NCBI RefSeq assembly: GCF_003001815.1
Contig: NZ_PVMZ01000045.1
Location: 1 to 34,118 of the forward strand
Source: Actinoplanes italicus
GTDB taxonomy: Bacteria; Actinomycetota; Actinomycetes; Mycobacteriales; Micromonosporaceae
DNA length: 34,118 nucleotides
Reading direction: 5' to 3'
Every line of letters starts with the position of its first letter. The stretch's first letter is position 1. Of this stretch, positions 15,791 through 24,809 are shown piece after piece. A program made the translations under genes and the position numbers. The notes below the pieces were generated by a model, which did no database searches, had not been told where the DNA came from, and saw nothing but the letters and a program-made list of their open reading frames with translations.

Positions 15791-16696
15791 ATGAGCAACC
15801 TCACCGCGACCCCACCGGCGAAGACGGCCGTCGCGCCGCAGACCGCGAAGAAGCACCGCGAGATCAAGGCGTTCAACAGCCTGGCGCACATCGCCCTGGT
15901 CTTCTGGGCGCTGGTCACCGCCGGCCCGCTGCTCTGGGTGCTGCTGGCGTCCTTCAAGAGCAACACCGAGATCTTCCTTGGCGAGCCGTTCGCTCTGCCG
16001 TCCTCGTTCTCGCTGGACACCTACTTCTCCGCGTGGGACCAGGCGCACATCGGGCGGTACTTCCTCAACAGCGTGTTCGTGGTGCTGTTCAGCACCGCCG
16101 GCACCATGCTGTTCGGATCGATGGCCGCGTACGTGCTGGCCCGGTACCGGTTCTTCGGCAACCGGATCCTGTACTACCTGTTCGTCTCCGGCCTGGCGTT
16201 CCCGACGTTCATGGCACTCGGGCCGCTGTACTACATCCTCCGGAACATGGGACTGCTCAACTCGTACATCGGGCTGATCCTGGTTTATATCGCCTACTCG
16301 CTGCCGTTCACCGTCTTCTTCCTGGCCGCCTTCTTCAAGACGCTGCCGCACGAGATCGACGAGGCGGCGACCGTGGACGGCGCGTCACACACCCGGAAGT
16401 TCTTCCAGATCATGATGCCGATGGCGAAGTCCGGCCTGGTCAGCATCACGATCTTCAACATCGTCGGGCAGTGGAACCAGTACCTGTTGCCGCTGGTGAT
16501 CATGCAGGGGCAGGGCGCCGAGGAGAAGTGGGTGCTCACCCAGGGCATCGCGAACATCTCGACGCAGGCCGGCTACCACGCCGAGTGGTCGACGCTGTTC
16601 GCCGCGCTGACCCTCAGCATCATCCCGATGATCATCGTGTACGCGGTCTTCCAGCGGCAGATCCAGGCTGGTTTGACGGCCGGGGCCGTCAAGTAG
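15791..16696 (+). CDS. ngcG: Amino-sugar ABC importer permease (NgcG-like)
   Basis: A 301-residue permease. I start at ATG 15791, because GAGAGG lies 6 bases before it. A GTG at 15767 would extend the frame back into the preceding gene and is less likely. Six membrane segments, the MalG-type start (ALVTAGPLLWVLLASFKSNTEIF), the EAA loop IDEAATVDGASHTRKFFQIMMP and the QRQIQAGLTAGAVK tail are all present. It is the last gene of the operon. Its stop is only 6 bases from the stop of the convergent fxsT-like gene, so no terminator hairpin fits between them. Confidence 0.9.
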   Translation: MSNLTATPPAKTAVAPQTAKKHREIKAFNSLAHIALVFWALVTAGPLLWVLLASFKSNTEIFLGEPFALPSSFSLDTYFSAWDQAHIGRYFLNSVFVVLFSTAGTMLFGSMAAYVLARYRFFGNRILYYLFVSGLAFPTFMALGPLYYILRNMGLLNSYIGLILVYIAYSLPFTVFFLAAFFKTLPHEIDEAATVDGASHTRKFFQIMMPMAKSGLVSITIFNIVGQWNQYLLPLVIMQGQGAEEKWVLTQGIANISTQAGYHAEWSTLFAALTLSIIPMIIVYAVFQRQIQAGLTAGAVK

Positions 16697-16702
16697 CACC
16701 CC

Positions 16703-19700
16703 TCAGAGCGGCATCGGGTCGACGTCGCAGTTGGCCCGCATGCCCGCCTGCGCCGCGGTGATCGCCGGATGCCCGCCGCCGAGCACCCGCCGGTACGCGT
16801 CGACCACCTCGCCGAACAGCCGGTCCCCCTCGTCGGTACGGCCCAGCGCCCGCAGGTCGAAGGCGAGGTTGAGGGCGGCGGCCAGTGTGGACGGGTGTTC
16901 GCTGCCGAGCAGTTCCCGGGACCGGCGCAGGGTGTCGGCGTCCAGGTCGTAGGCCCGCTGGTGCTCGCCGCGGGCCGCCCAGTCGCTGGCCAGGTTCGTC
17001 GCACAGGTCAGGGTGAGCACGTGCCGGGTGCCCAGCAGCTCGCGCAGCCCGTCGAACGCCGCCTGGTTGTGCTCCAGGGCCAGATCGTGCTGACCGAGCA
17101 GGCGGAGCACGATGCCCAGGTTGGTACGGGCGTACATGGTGTACGGGTGCGCGTCACCGAGGGTCTGCCGGTACTTCTGCCAGGTGCTCTCCGCCAGCCG
17201 GCGCGATGCGTCGAGCTCGTCGTTCTCGCGCAGGTCGACGGCGTAGTTGAGGGCGCAGGCGATGGACTCCGGAGTGTCGTTGTCGGACCTGCGGCGTAGT
17301 TCGTTCAGGGTGTCCAGCGCCAGTTTGCGGGCGTTGTCGTGCTTGCCGGCCCGTCGCAGCGAGACGGCCAGGTTCCGCGCGGCCATCAGCGTCTGCGGGT
17401 GCCGCGGGTTGAGGACACCCTGGATCCGCTCGTAGAGCCGCTCCTGCTGCCGGTTCGCCTCGATGTAGTCGCCCCGCTCCCGGATGTCCAGGGTGAGGCC
17501 GTTCTGGGTCAGCAACGTCAGGTTGTGCCGGGGACCGAGGACCTTGATGCGGCGGCGGACCGTGTCCATGTCGACGGCCATGGCACCCGGGAAGTCACCC
17601 ATGAGACGGAGGCTGACCCCGAGGCCGTGAGCCATGATGAGGGTGTTCGGTGAGTTCGGCCCGAAGACCCGCTTGGAGATCTCGTACGCCTCCCGGTCGA
17701 GCCGGAGTGCGCCGGGGAAGTCGCCGGCCGCCCGGCGATCGGCCGCCACCAGGCTCATCGCGTCCAGTGTCTCCTCGTCCTCCGTCCCGTTGATGGCACG
17801 CAGCCGTTCCAGGCAGTCGGCGTTGATCCGGGCCGCCTCGGTGAACTCGCCGAAGATCCGCAGAAGGAACGCGAGCCAGCGGGCGGCCTTGAGCACCTGG
17901 GGGTCGTCGGGACCGAGCATGGTCGTCCACCGGCCGACAGCCTGGCTCGCGAGGCTGCGGCACCCGTCGTGGTCGCCCAGGAAGTACAGGAATTCGATGA
18001 CGTCCAGAACCAGCTGACGGGCCCAGGCGTCCTCACAGGCGACCTGGTCGGAGGCCAGCAGGTGGGGGAGCAGCGCGTGGTACCGGGAACGTTGTGCCGC
18101 GTTGCCGGGATCACCGGGGTTGCCGCCGGCGAGCAGCAGGTGAGCGACATGCTGCATCCGGCTGCGGTCCTCCGGGCTCAGCTGGTCCACCACGACCTCG
18201 CGGACCAGCCGGTGCAACTGGACGGTGATGGTCTTCTCCCGGTAGTCGATGCGGGCCAGACCGTACTGTTCGATCTCCTGGATCGCGCGGTTGAGCAGCG
18301 TCGGGTTCTGGAGCATGCGGTTCATCTCGTCGGCGAACGCGACGTTGCGCGCGGCCAGGAAGATGTCCTGGGAGATCGGCTCCGGCGCCATGAACGAGCA
18401 GGCCTGGAGCAGCTGGAGGGCGCCGGGATTGACCTCGCCGAGGTGTTCCAGGGCGACCGTCCACGCCGTCGCCACCGCTATCTCGTAGTGCGGGTCCTGT
18501 TCCCGCCCGGCCAGCTCCGCCCGTTTCGCGGTGAGCAGCCGGTAGTAGTCGCCGATCGGCATCGGCGTGGTCGCTCGCCAGGTCGCGGCCTGGGCGATCG
18601 CCAGCGGCAGGTCGTCGAGGATGGCGGCCAGCCGGTCGGCGTCCTCGACGGACAGATCCGGGTTGCGCTTGCGAAGCAGGGCGATGCTCTCGTCGCGGCT
18701 GAAGACGTCGATCTCCAGGGTCTCCGAGTTCTCGCGCCACTCCCGGTTCCGCGAGGTCACCAGGACCTTCCCGGTTCCCCCGTGCGGAACGAACCGCTCG
18801 ACGACCTCGATGCTTTCGGCGTTGTCGAAGATCAGCAGCCAGTTGGAGTAGGGAGCGCCCGCGGCCAGAGCGTCCAGAACCGCCTGGACGTGCTGGGTGG
18901 CTGTGCCCGCCTCGGCATCGGCCTGGAGACCGAGGTGCTCGCCCAGCTCCATCAGCGAACGCTGGATCTGGCTCTCCTGCTCGGACGGTACGAACCAGAT
19001 GACGTCGTAGTGGTTGAGATGGCGGTAGGCGTACTCGACCGCGATCTGTGACTTCCCGACGCCACCCATGCCGTGCAGCGAATGGGAGAGCACCGCGGCG
19101 ACCCGGTCATGCCGCAGCCGGAAGTCGAGGATGTCGAGCAGGTCCTCCCGCCCCGTGAAGTCGGTGTTCTGGGGCGGCAGGTTCACCCAGACCGCCGACT
19201 CGGCGTCCGGCTGGAGCAGATCGTTGAGATCCTCCAGGCTGGCGCCCTCGCCGACCAGCAGATGCGGACCGGCGTAGAGCGGGGACGTGGTGGTCCGGGA
19301 CGACGGCGGTGTGGTGGCCACGGCGCCGGCCGCGGCCAGTTCGGCCTGAAGACGATCCGCACGCGACTGGTACGGACCGGCCAGAGCCCTCAGGACGGTG
19401 AGCTCGAACTGATACTCCTCCAGCGTGCTCGCCGTCACCCGCGGCATCGGGTGGTCGTCCGGGGCGCGCAGCGTCCGCACGAGGGAACCGGCGCGCGGGA
19501 ACTGGTTGCCGAAGTGGGCCGCGACCACCTCGATCACCCGGAGGGTGTCGTCGTGCGCGGTGTGGGACAGCAGTTCCTCGCGGACCCCCGGCCGGAACGT
19601 CGGCCCGCCACCGGCACCGGTCACCAGCAGCGGACTGGTCACCACCTCGGCCAGGTGCAGCGGCCGCGAACCGGGCAGCAGAACCCCCTGCACGATGCGC

Positions 19701-20494
19701 AGCGTCTCCAGGTCCGCGCGGGGCGGCGCGGAGGCGATCAGGGTGGCCAGCCGGAAGGCGGACGCCGAGGACTCGTTGCGGAAGTCGGCGACCAGCCGGT
19801 CCGCGCTGGTCTCGGCCGGCGCCGATTCGGGTGGATCGGTACGGTCGGCCCGCTCGTGAGGGCGGTCGGGGTCGGCGATGTGCGCCACCGCGTTGAGCCA
19901 GCCCGGTGCCGACTCGGCCACCAGCGCCGCCCATCGGGCCAGCCACCGGGCATCCATCTCGAGCAGGGGCACCACGACCGCGGTCGGCCGGACCGGGTCG
20001 TCGAACGGGCTCATCCACTCCGACGGCTCACGGATCCGCAGTTCCGCGTTCGGCGACATGATCCGCGGCGCGGACAGCTGCACCTTTCGCGGTGCGAGCA
20101 ACGAGCGATACCACAGATCCTCGGGGTACGGGTCGACGATGGCCACCGGGACCCGGGTGCCCCAGCCGTGCAGCAGCTGATCGGCCGAACTGTGTGCCCA
20201 GAACCCGGCCAGCCCGTCACTGATCACCATGATCAGCTGTCCCGCCGGGGTGCTCGCCCGCCCGCGCGGCTCCCGGAACGACCCGAGTAACTGGATGTCG
20301 ACGGTGTCGAAGACCGAGGCGACGAGGTCCTGGAAAGCGTGGACGGTCGGTGTCCACACCTCCATCGACGGGCTGTCGTCGACGACGACGGACAGGGTCG
20401 AGACGTGCGGGGTGAACCGGTGCAACGCTTCCGTGAGCGCCGCGTGATCGGCCAGGGCGGGCACCGGCCGGCCATCGGCGGAGGGTGTGGTCAT
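16703..20494 (-). CDS. fxsT: FxsT-like protein: vWA-like, NB-ARC NTPase and TPR domains
   Basis: A 1263-residue multidomain signalling NTPase. Residues about 33-180 form a vWA-like domain with a MIDAS-type DDSPSM (39-44) and a later VISDG, of the kind seen at the N-terminus of SAV_2336-like proteins. Residues about 455-760 are an NB-ARC/STAND ATPase: entry motif NTDFTGREDLL, P-loop GMGGVGKS (475-482), Walker B-like WLLIFDNAE, VLVTSRN, DLPLAIAQA, and an MHD-like LHRLVRE. Residues about 780-1250 are tandem tetratricopeptide repeats with recurring LG..HP.TL blocks. This architecture matches the TPR protein of the FxSxx-COOH RiPP system. STAND NTPases usually act as switches that assemble on sensing a ligand. 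Its start overlaps the preceding gene's stop (ATGA), so the two are translationally coupled. What it senses is unknown. Confidence 0.85.
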   Translation of the reverse strand: MTTPSADGRPVPALADHAALTEALHRFTPHVSTLSVVVDDSPSMEVWTPTVHAFQDLVASVFDTVDIQLLGSFREPRGRASTPAGQLIMVISDGLAGFWAHSSADQLLHGWGTRVPVAIVDPYPEDLWYRSLLAPRKVQLSAPRIMSPNAELRIREPSEWMSPFDDPVRPTAVVVPLLEMDARWLARWAALVAESAPGWLNAVAHIADPDRPHERADRTDPPESAPAETSADRLVADFRNESSASAFRLATLIASAPPRADLETLRIVQGVLLPGSRPLHLAEVVTSPLLVTGAGGGPTFRPGVREELLSHTAHDDTLRVIEVVAAHFGNQFPRAGSLVRTLRAPDDHPMPRVTASTLEEYQFELTVLRALAGPYQSRADRLQAELAAAGAVATTPPSSRTTTSPLYAGPHLLVGEGASLEDLNDLLQPDAESAVWVNLPPQNTDFTGREDLLDILDFRLRHDRVAAVLSHSLHGMGGVGKSQIAVEYAYRHLNHYDVIWFVPSEQESQIQRSLMELGEHLGLQADAEAGTATQHVQAVLDALAAGAPYSNWLLIFDNAESIEVVERFVPHGGTGKVLVTSRNREWRENSETLEIDVFSRDESIALLRKRNPDLSVEDADRLAAILDDLPLAIAQAATWRATTPMPIGDYYRLLTAKRAELAGREQDPHYEIAVATAWTVALEHLGEVNPGALQLLQACSFMAPEPISQDIFLAARNVAFADEMNRMLQNPTLLNRAIQEIEQYGLARIDYREKTITVQLHRLVREVVVDQLSPEDRSRMQHVAHLLLAGGNPGDPGNAAQRSRYHALLPHLLASDQVACEDAWARQLVLDVIEFLYFLGDHDGCRSLASQAVGRWTTMLGPDDPQVLKAARWLAFLLRIFGEFTEAARINADCLERLRAINGTEDEETLDAMSLVAADRRAAGDFPGALRLDREAYEISKRVFGPNSPNTLIMAHGLGVSLRLMGDFPGAMAVDMDTVRRRIKVLGPRHNLTLLTQNGLTLDIRERGDYIEANRQQERLYERIQGVLNPRHPQTLMAARNLAVSLRRAGKHDNARKLALDTLNELRRRSDNDTPESIACALNYAVDLRENDELDASRRLAESTWQKYRQTLGDAHPYTMYARTNLGIVLRLLGQHDLALEHNQAAFDGLRELLGTRHVLTLTCATNLASDWAARGEHQRAYDLDADTLRRSRELLGSEHPSTLAAALNLAFDLRALGRTDEGDRLFGEVVDAYRRVLGGGHPAITAAQAGMRANCDVDPMPL

Positions 20495-22563
20495 CCGGCG
20501 GCCCCCTGATCGGAGATGCGGCGGTCCGCGTCGTCCCAGAGCAGGGCGACGGTACGGCCGAAGTGCGGTGGCCCGTCCACGGGTGCCCGGTCGGCCTCGA
20601 TACGGGCCATCCTTGTGCTCTCCGGCAGCCGGGCGGGTTCGGCGCTGAGCCGCCGCAGCCCCGCGGTGCCGTCCTCCGGGCGGGGCGCACGCTGGTCCCA
20701 GAGCACGATCGGCACCCCGGCGCGAAGCGCGGCTCGCAACTCCGCGTCGCCCGTCTCGGTTCCCGGCGGCCCGCTGAGGACCACGACGAGGTATGACGTG
20801 TCCCCGTCCAGTTCCCGGCGCCAGTCACCCATGTCGTCCGGCTCCGCGGAGCCCCGGCCCCAGAGCACCCGCCCGCTGAACGGTTTCCGGTCCAGCTGTC
20901 TCCACCGGTGCGACCATGCCCGGTGGATCCGGAGCTCACGCATCCGCTCGAGGCTGCGCAGCGAGACCGAGTACTCCATGCAGAGCGGCCGAGCCTCGTC
21001 CAGGATCTCCGGGCCGGAGAACCACTGCACCGCCATGTTCAGCAGGCCCGTGGGCAGCATGAACTCGATGTCGGCCCGGTCGGCGACGCCCTGCCACCTC
21101 ATCTCCGCCTCGGCCACCAGCTTCGCGGTCTCCCGCGCGAGGCCGTCCACCGTGGTGACGACCGGCTCACCCGGACCGGGTGCGGGCTGCCACGAGCCGG
21201 ACGCCGCCTGGAGGAACGGGGTGATCCGGCACAGGTCCCGGTCCAGCCCGTCCACCGTGATCTGCAGGGTCAGCGACGGGCGGACCTTGCCGTCGTGCGC
21301 GTCGGCGGGGCCGGGAGCGGCCCGGACGGGCTCTGTCGCCGGCCCGGCCTGCCGGGCGGCCCAGTCCCGCAGCGCGCGCCCGTGCTCCCCGGACAGGGCG
21401 TGACCGAGCCGGTCGGCGAAGCGGAACGCGGGATGGGGAACGTCCGGCCGTGCGTTCAGCCGGGCCAGGTAGTGGTAGACGGCCGGAGCGCTGGTGAACA
21501 GGGACGGGTCCGGCTCCGGATAGTCGGGTACCGTCGCGGCCCAGACAGCCCGCAGGTCGGTGTCGTGCGGGACCCGGTTCAGCAGCGCCACCACCTCGGT
21601 CTCCCGGCCCTGGTCGACCAGCGGCAGGGCGGCCTCGGTGACCATCGCCTGCGGTTCGGCGAGCGGAGGGGTGACCGCGAGCAGCGCCCTGGTCCAGACA
21701 GCCGCGGCGTACGAGGCGTAGGCGTGCCACACGTCGTTCTTCCCGGTCGCCGCGTAGTCGGCCACCCCGCGGACCATGAACCACGTCCGGCCGCAGGCGG
21801 CGGTGGCGGCGGCGATCCCCGAGCCCTCCATCTCGACGGCGAATATGTCCGAGTACTGGGCGGCCAGGGCGTCACGCCGCTGCTCGCTCTTCATCAGCAC
21901 GTCGGCCGAGCCGATGGCGCCGTAGTGGACCCGGGGCATGTCACCGGCCGGAGCCGGCTCCGGGCGCGGGGGATGGGTGACGGTGCGCTCCCCGACCCGC
22001 AGGATGTCGGTTCCGGGCGCGGGCCGCGCGAACTCCCGGGGCAGGGCCTTGCCGAGCATCGTCTCCCACGGCCGGTTACCGCCGCGCTCGCCGACCCGGA
22101 GCAGGGTGGCCGCGTGCAGCAGCCGTGGTGTGAGCAGGCCGCTGCCCTGCCGGCCGCGCAGCACCGGGCCGGTGTCGGTCTCGCGGATGTGGCCGTAGTC
22201 GACGATGCCGTCGGTGGCCACCACGATGTCACCCAGCCGTACGTGCCGTTCCGGCTGTTCCGGCCGCGGGATGCCGCCGGCGATCCCGACCATGATCACC
22301 GTCTGGATGTTCGGGAACGTTCGGAGCATGTTGGCGCAGCAGGTGGCCGCAAGCCGTGTCCCGTCCCGCGGCATCATCAGGACGGCCACGCTGTGCGACC
22401 GGCCCGGGGTCCCGCTGGGCACCTGGCCGACGTGATAGCCGTTCTGGTCCTGGGGATGGCTGAACGAGGTGGCGTCCTCCAGTACCCGCAGCACGGCGGC
22501 GCCCTCGACGGGAAGGGCCGTGATGATGCCTATCGTCACCTCGTGCGGCGTCACTGCGGGCAT
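20491..22563 (-). CDS. Nucleoside-phosphorylase/VMAP-like conflict-system protein
   Basis: A 690-residue protein starting at ATG 22563 (GGAG 7 bases before; an in-frame stop just upstream rules out a longer start). Residues about 7-300 are a purine nucleoside phosphorylase/MTAN-like domain: IGIITALPVEGAAV, MVGIAGGIP, RLGDIVVA, the catalytic-region AVEMEGSG (242-249) and RGVADYA. Residues about 305-400 are a helical linker resembling effector-associated domains. Residues about 405-690 match the C-terminal domain of vWA-MoxR-associated proteins (VMAP-C), including ADIEFMLPTGLLNMAVQWF and LRIHRAWSHRWRQLD. Such modules were described in bacterial NTP-dependent conflict systems, where the phosphorylase-like part is thought to act on a nucleotide-derived signal or cofactor. 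It is coupled to the FxsT-like gene. The domain names are from memory and the effector or sensor role is inferred. Confidence 0.8.
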   Translation of the reverse strand: MPAVTPHEVTIGIITALPVEGAAVLRVLEDATSFSHPQDQNGYHVGQVPSGTPGRSHSVAVLMMPRDGTRLAATCCANMLRTFPNIQTVIMVGIAGGIPRPEQPERHVRLGDIVVATDGIVDYGHIRETDTGPVLRGRQGSGLLTPRLLHAATLLRVGERGGNRPWETMLGKALPREFARPAPGTDILRVGERTVTHPPRPEPAPAGDMPRVHYGAIGSADVLMKSEQRRDALAAQYSDIFAVEMEGSGIAAATAACGRTWFMVRGVADYAATGKNDVWHAYASYAAAVWTRALLAVTPPLAEPQAMVTEAALPLVDQGRETEVVALLNRVPHDTDLRAVWAATVPDYPEPDPSLFTSAPAVYHYLARLNARPDVPHPAFRFADRLGHALSGEHGRALRDWAARQAGPATEPVRAAPGPADAHDGKVRPSLTLQITVDGLDRDLCRITPFLQAASGSWQPAPGPGEPVVTTVDGLARETAKLVAEAEMRWQGVADRADIEFMLPTGLLNMAVQWFSGPEILDEARPLCMEYSVSLRSLERMRELRIHRAWSHRWRQLDRKPFSGRVLWGRGSAEPDDMGDWRRELDGDTSYLVVVLSGPPGTETGDAELRAALRAGVPIVLWDQRAPRPEDGTAGLRRLSAEPARLPESTRMARIEADRAPVDGPPHFGRTVALLWDDADRRISDQGAAG

Positions 22564-23003
22564 CGGCCTGCTCCATCATCTCTCGATCAGGTCGGCATCG
22601 GTGACGATTCGCCGGGCGATGATCGACATGAGCGTGATCTCGGCCGGCACTGCTGCGGAAACAAGATTGACACATCGCCCCGATGATTCCGTACAGCGAT
22701 GACGGTAAATGAAGGAATGCGGAATGCGGGCAGGGCGACGCCCGGCTCGACCAGCTCATGAGTGCGGATCCGATGATCGCCGCGACGGGGCTTTCCCCGA
22801 TCGAGCGGCGGATGATCGGAAATACGCATCGAGCCGAGTCGTTGAGTGCGCTCTTCTTTGAGCGGCTCGTATTCGGCGGTCAAGGCTTCCACAGTCAGCT
22901 CCATCCGTGAAGATCAGATGAACGGAGTCGCCGCGAACAGCGGAATCCCAGTATCGCCGATCCATTCACGGATGGAGATCGAAAAAGGTCGGATATTTTC
23001 CGG
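22564..23003. other. Intergenic gap inside the Fxs-like cluster
   Basis: About 440 bases of lower GC than its surroundings, between two minus-strand genes. Several short frames exist on both strands (for example plus 22758-22910 and minus 22587-22904), but third-position GC is only about 60-70% and ribosome binding sites are missing. It contains a perfect 13-bp inverted repeat and a TTGACA (22667-22672, plus strand). The break suggests that the phosphorylase/fxsT pair may have its own promoter. Confidence 0.5.
22899..22977. repeat. Perfect 13-bp inverted repeat with 53-base spacer
   Basis: CTCCATCCGTGAA (22899-22911) is the exact reverse complement of TTCACGGATGGAG (22965-22977). The pair lies just downstream of the HExxH gene's stop on the minus strand. 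The spacer is long for a terminator. It may be a long-range operator pair, an RNA stem enclosing a small structured RNA, or the trace of a small element. Confidence 0.6.
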
Positions 23004-24773
23004 CTATCCGGCGAGCCAGCCGGCGAGTGCGGCGGGATCCGCCGCTCCGCCGAGCTCGCGGTGCAGGGCCATGACCAGATCGGGGTGACCGAGAAGCATG
23101 TCACCCGCTGGCGAGGCGCCCGCGTGCTGGAGCGCGAGACCGAGTCCCGTCCAGGCGTCCTCGCTGCGCGGATCCGCGGCCAGTCCGGCGGCGAATCGAG
23201 CGGCCGCCGCGGCGGCGTCACCGGCGAACAGGTCCAGGTCCGCGTCGCTGAGCGCGACGCCCCAGGAGGCCCGGCCGGCCTGTGCGTACTGCTCGGGTGC
23301 CAGCAGGCGGCGCCGGGCCAGGCCGAGCCGGGCGCCGGACCAGTGCCGCATCTCCGGGTCGGGGCGGACCGTGGCGGGGGCGCGTTCCGCCGGTGGGGTC
23401 CGCTGCTCCCGCCAGGCCGCCGCCAGGGCCTTGACGGTGCCGGGATCGGGATGCCGGTGCCGGATCCGCCAGCCCGCACGATGACCGTCGGCCACCAGCC
23501 GTGCGAGTTCCGCGGCCTCCGGGTCCAGGGAGTCGGCGTCCCAGTCGTCCATCGCCGCCGCCATCAGCCGCACGAAGTGACGACCCCGCTCGGTCAGGTT
23601 GCCGTCGGCCAGGGCGATGGCGATCGCCTCACGGGTCTGGGCGCGGCTGTAGGCGTACTCGAAGTCGTCCAGCCGGGGATGGGGGTTACCCGGCACCCGC
23701 CGCTGATCACGCCAGAAGCCCGCGATGCCGTGGAACGCGTAGATCCCCTGCAGGAGCCCGCCGGCCGGACGGGGGTCGTCGCGCCACGGCGCATACAGGC
23801 AAGGCTCGCCCGGCCCCTCCGTCAGCGCGACGAGGTGCATCAGGCCGCCGAGAGCGATGTGCCGGAACTCGTGAGCCAGCGAGACCGCGAGGGTGACGGG
23901 GTCCGGCGGAAGGGAACACATGATCGCGCCGAAGGCGTCACCGGTCGAGGCGCTGCGGGTGTCCCAGCCCGTCACGGCCGGCAGCGGCGCGAGCGAGGTG
24001 AAACCCGCGGCGAGGCCCTCGGCCACCGGCCGGTGGTGTCTGACCAGTATCGTCCACGCGTCCTGGAGCAGCTTCGCCCACGTGCCGAACTCGTCCTCGG
24101 TGAGACGGACCGGGTCCACGGGGTCGGCGAGATCACGCCAAGGGTCGATGTCGTCGACGAACACCGTGAGCGAGAGGTCGTCCTCGCCGACGGTCAGCGA
24201 CCGCAGGGCCATCCAACCGGGTGCGTCACCTTCGGCCGGGACGTCGACGGTGGCGGTGCCGTGCCGCAGCCGGAGGCGCCCGTCCTCGGTCCATGCCTCG
24301 GCCGTGTCCCACGCCTGGCATCCCTCGAACGTCGCCATACCGAACCGGGGGACCAGGACCCGGCCGCCCCGCAACGGGACCACGGTGCGGTGCGGTACGC
24401 CCGTGAGCGCCGCGGCCGCCAGAGCCACGGTATTCAGCTGACCGAAATCGATATGCCGGGGTGCCCGTCCGGAGGCTCCGCCGCGGTGCCGTCGCAGGGT
24501 GTAGGCCAGCCAACTGCCCACCTGGGGGTGCAGCAGCACCGCGTCCAGCGCCGCCGGGGCCGCGGCCTGGATCTTCTCCAGGGCGACCCAGGTCTCGGCG
24601 ACGGACGGCAACGGTCCGGCGGTCGCCGGGTCTCCGGCCGCGTCGAGCAGTGCCCGGAGCAGAACCATCCGCCGGCTCCGCTGGCCGTCGGCGAGTTCGC
24701 CGATCACGGCGGGGCGGTTGTCACCCGCAGCCAGCCGGCGGAAGGCGTCGTCGGAGAGCCGAATGATGTCCAC
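23004..24773 (-). CDS. HExxH-type putative peptide beta-hydroxylase (stand-alone)
   Basis: A 589-residue protein from GTG 24773, with GAGGAG about 11 bases upstream. The diagnostic core is SLAHEFRHIALGG (H301, E302, H305), followed by YAPWRDDPRP and GGLLQGIYAFHGIAGFW. That order of motifs is the HExxH peptide-modification family found fused to, or next to, radical SAM enzymes of the Fxs type. Published work on fused radical SAM/HExxH proteins showed that this domain is an alpha-ketoglutarate-dependent beta-hydroxylase of RiPP peptides, despite its metalloprotease-like motif. There are no CxxxCxxC cysteines here, so no radical SAM half. The C-terminal 150 residues are Ala-rich helices with TPR character. 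It starts 36 bases after an FxsA-like precursor gene on the same strand, the likely substrate. Confidence 0.85.
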   Translation of the reverse strand: MDIIRLSDDAFRRLAAGDNRPAVIGELADGQRSRRMVLLRALLDAAGDPATAGPLPSVAETWVALEKIQAAAPAALDAVLLHPQVGSWLAYTLRRHRGGASGRAPRHIDFGQLNTVALAAAALTGVPHRTVVPLRGGRVLVPRFGMATFEGCQAWDTAEAWTEDGRLRLRHGTATVDVPAEGDAPGWMALRSLTVGEDDLSLTVFVDDIDPWRDLADPVDPVRLTEDEFGTWAKLLQDAWTILVRHHRPVAEGLAAGFTSLAPLPAVTGWDTRSASTGDAFGAIMCSLPPDPVTLAVSLAHEFRHIALGGLMHLVALTEGPGEPCLYAPWRDDPRPAGGLLQGIYAFHGIAGFWRDQRRVPGNPHPRLDDFEYAYSRAQTREAIAIALADGNLTERGRHFVRLMAAAMDDWDADSLDPEAAELARLVADGHRAGWRIRHRHPDPGTVKALAAAWREQRTPPAERAPATVRPDPEMRHWSGARLGLARRRLLAPEQYAQAGRASWGVALSDADLDLFAGDAAAAAARFAAGLAADPRSEDAWTGLGLALQHAGASPAGDMLLGHPDLVMALHRELGGAADPAALAGWLAG

Positions 24774-24809
24774 GGGGGTTCGTGCTCCTCGTTGAGCGGT
24801 ACGACCGGA

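Noticed and set aside
22587..22904. 105-codon minus-strand frame in the cluster gap
   Set aside because: Third-position GC near 63%, no ribosome binding site, Arg/Pro/Ser-rich end; not supported as a gene.
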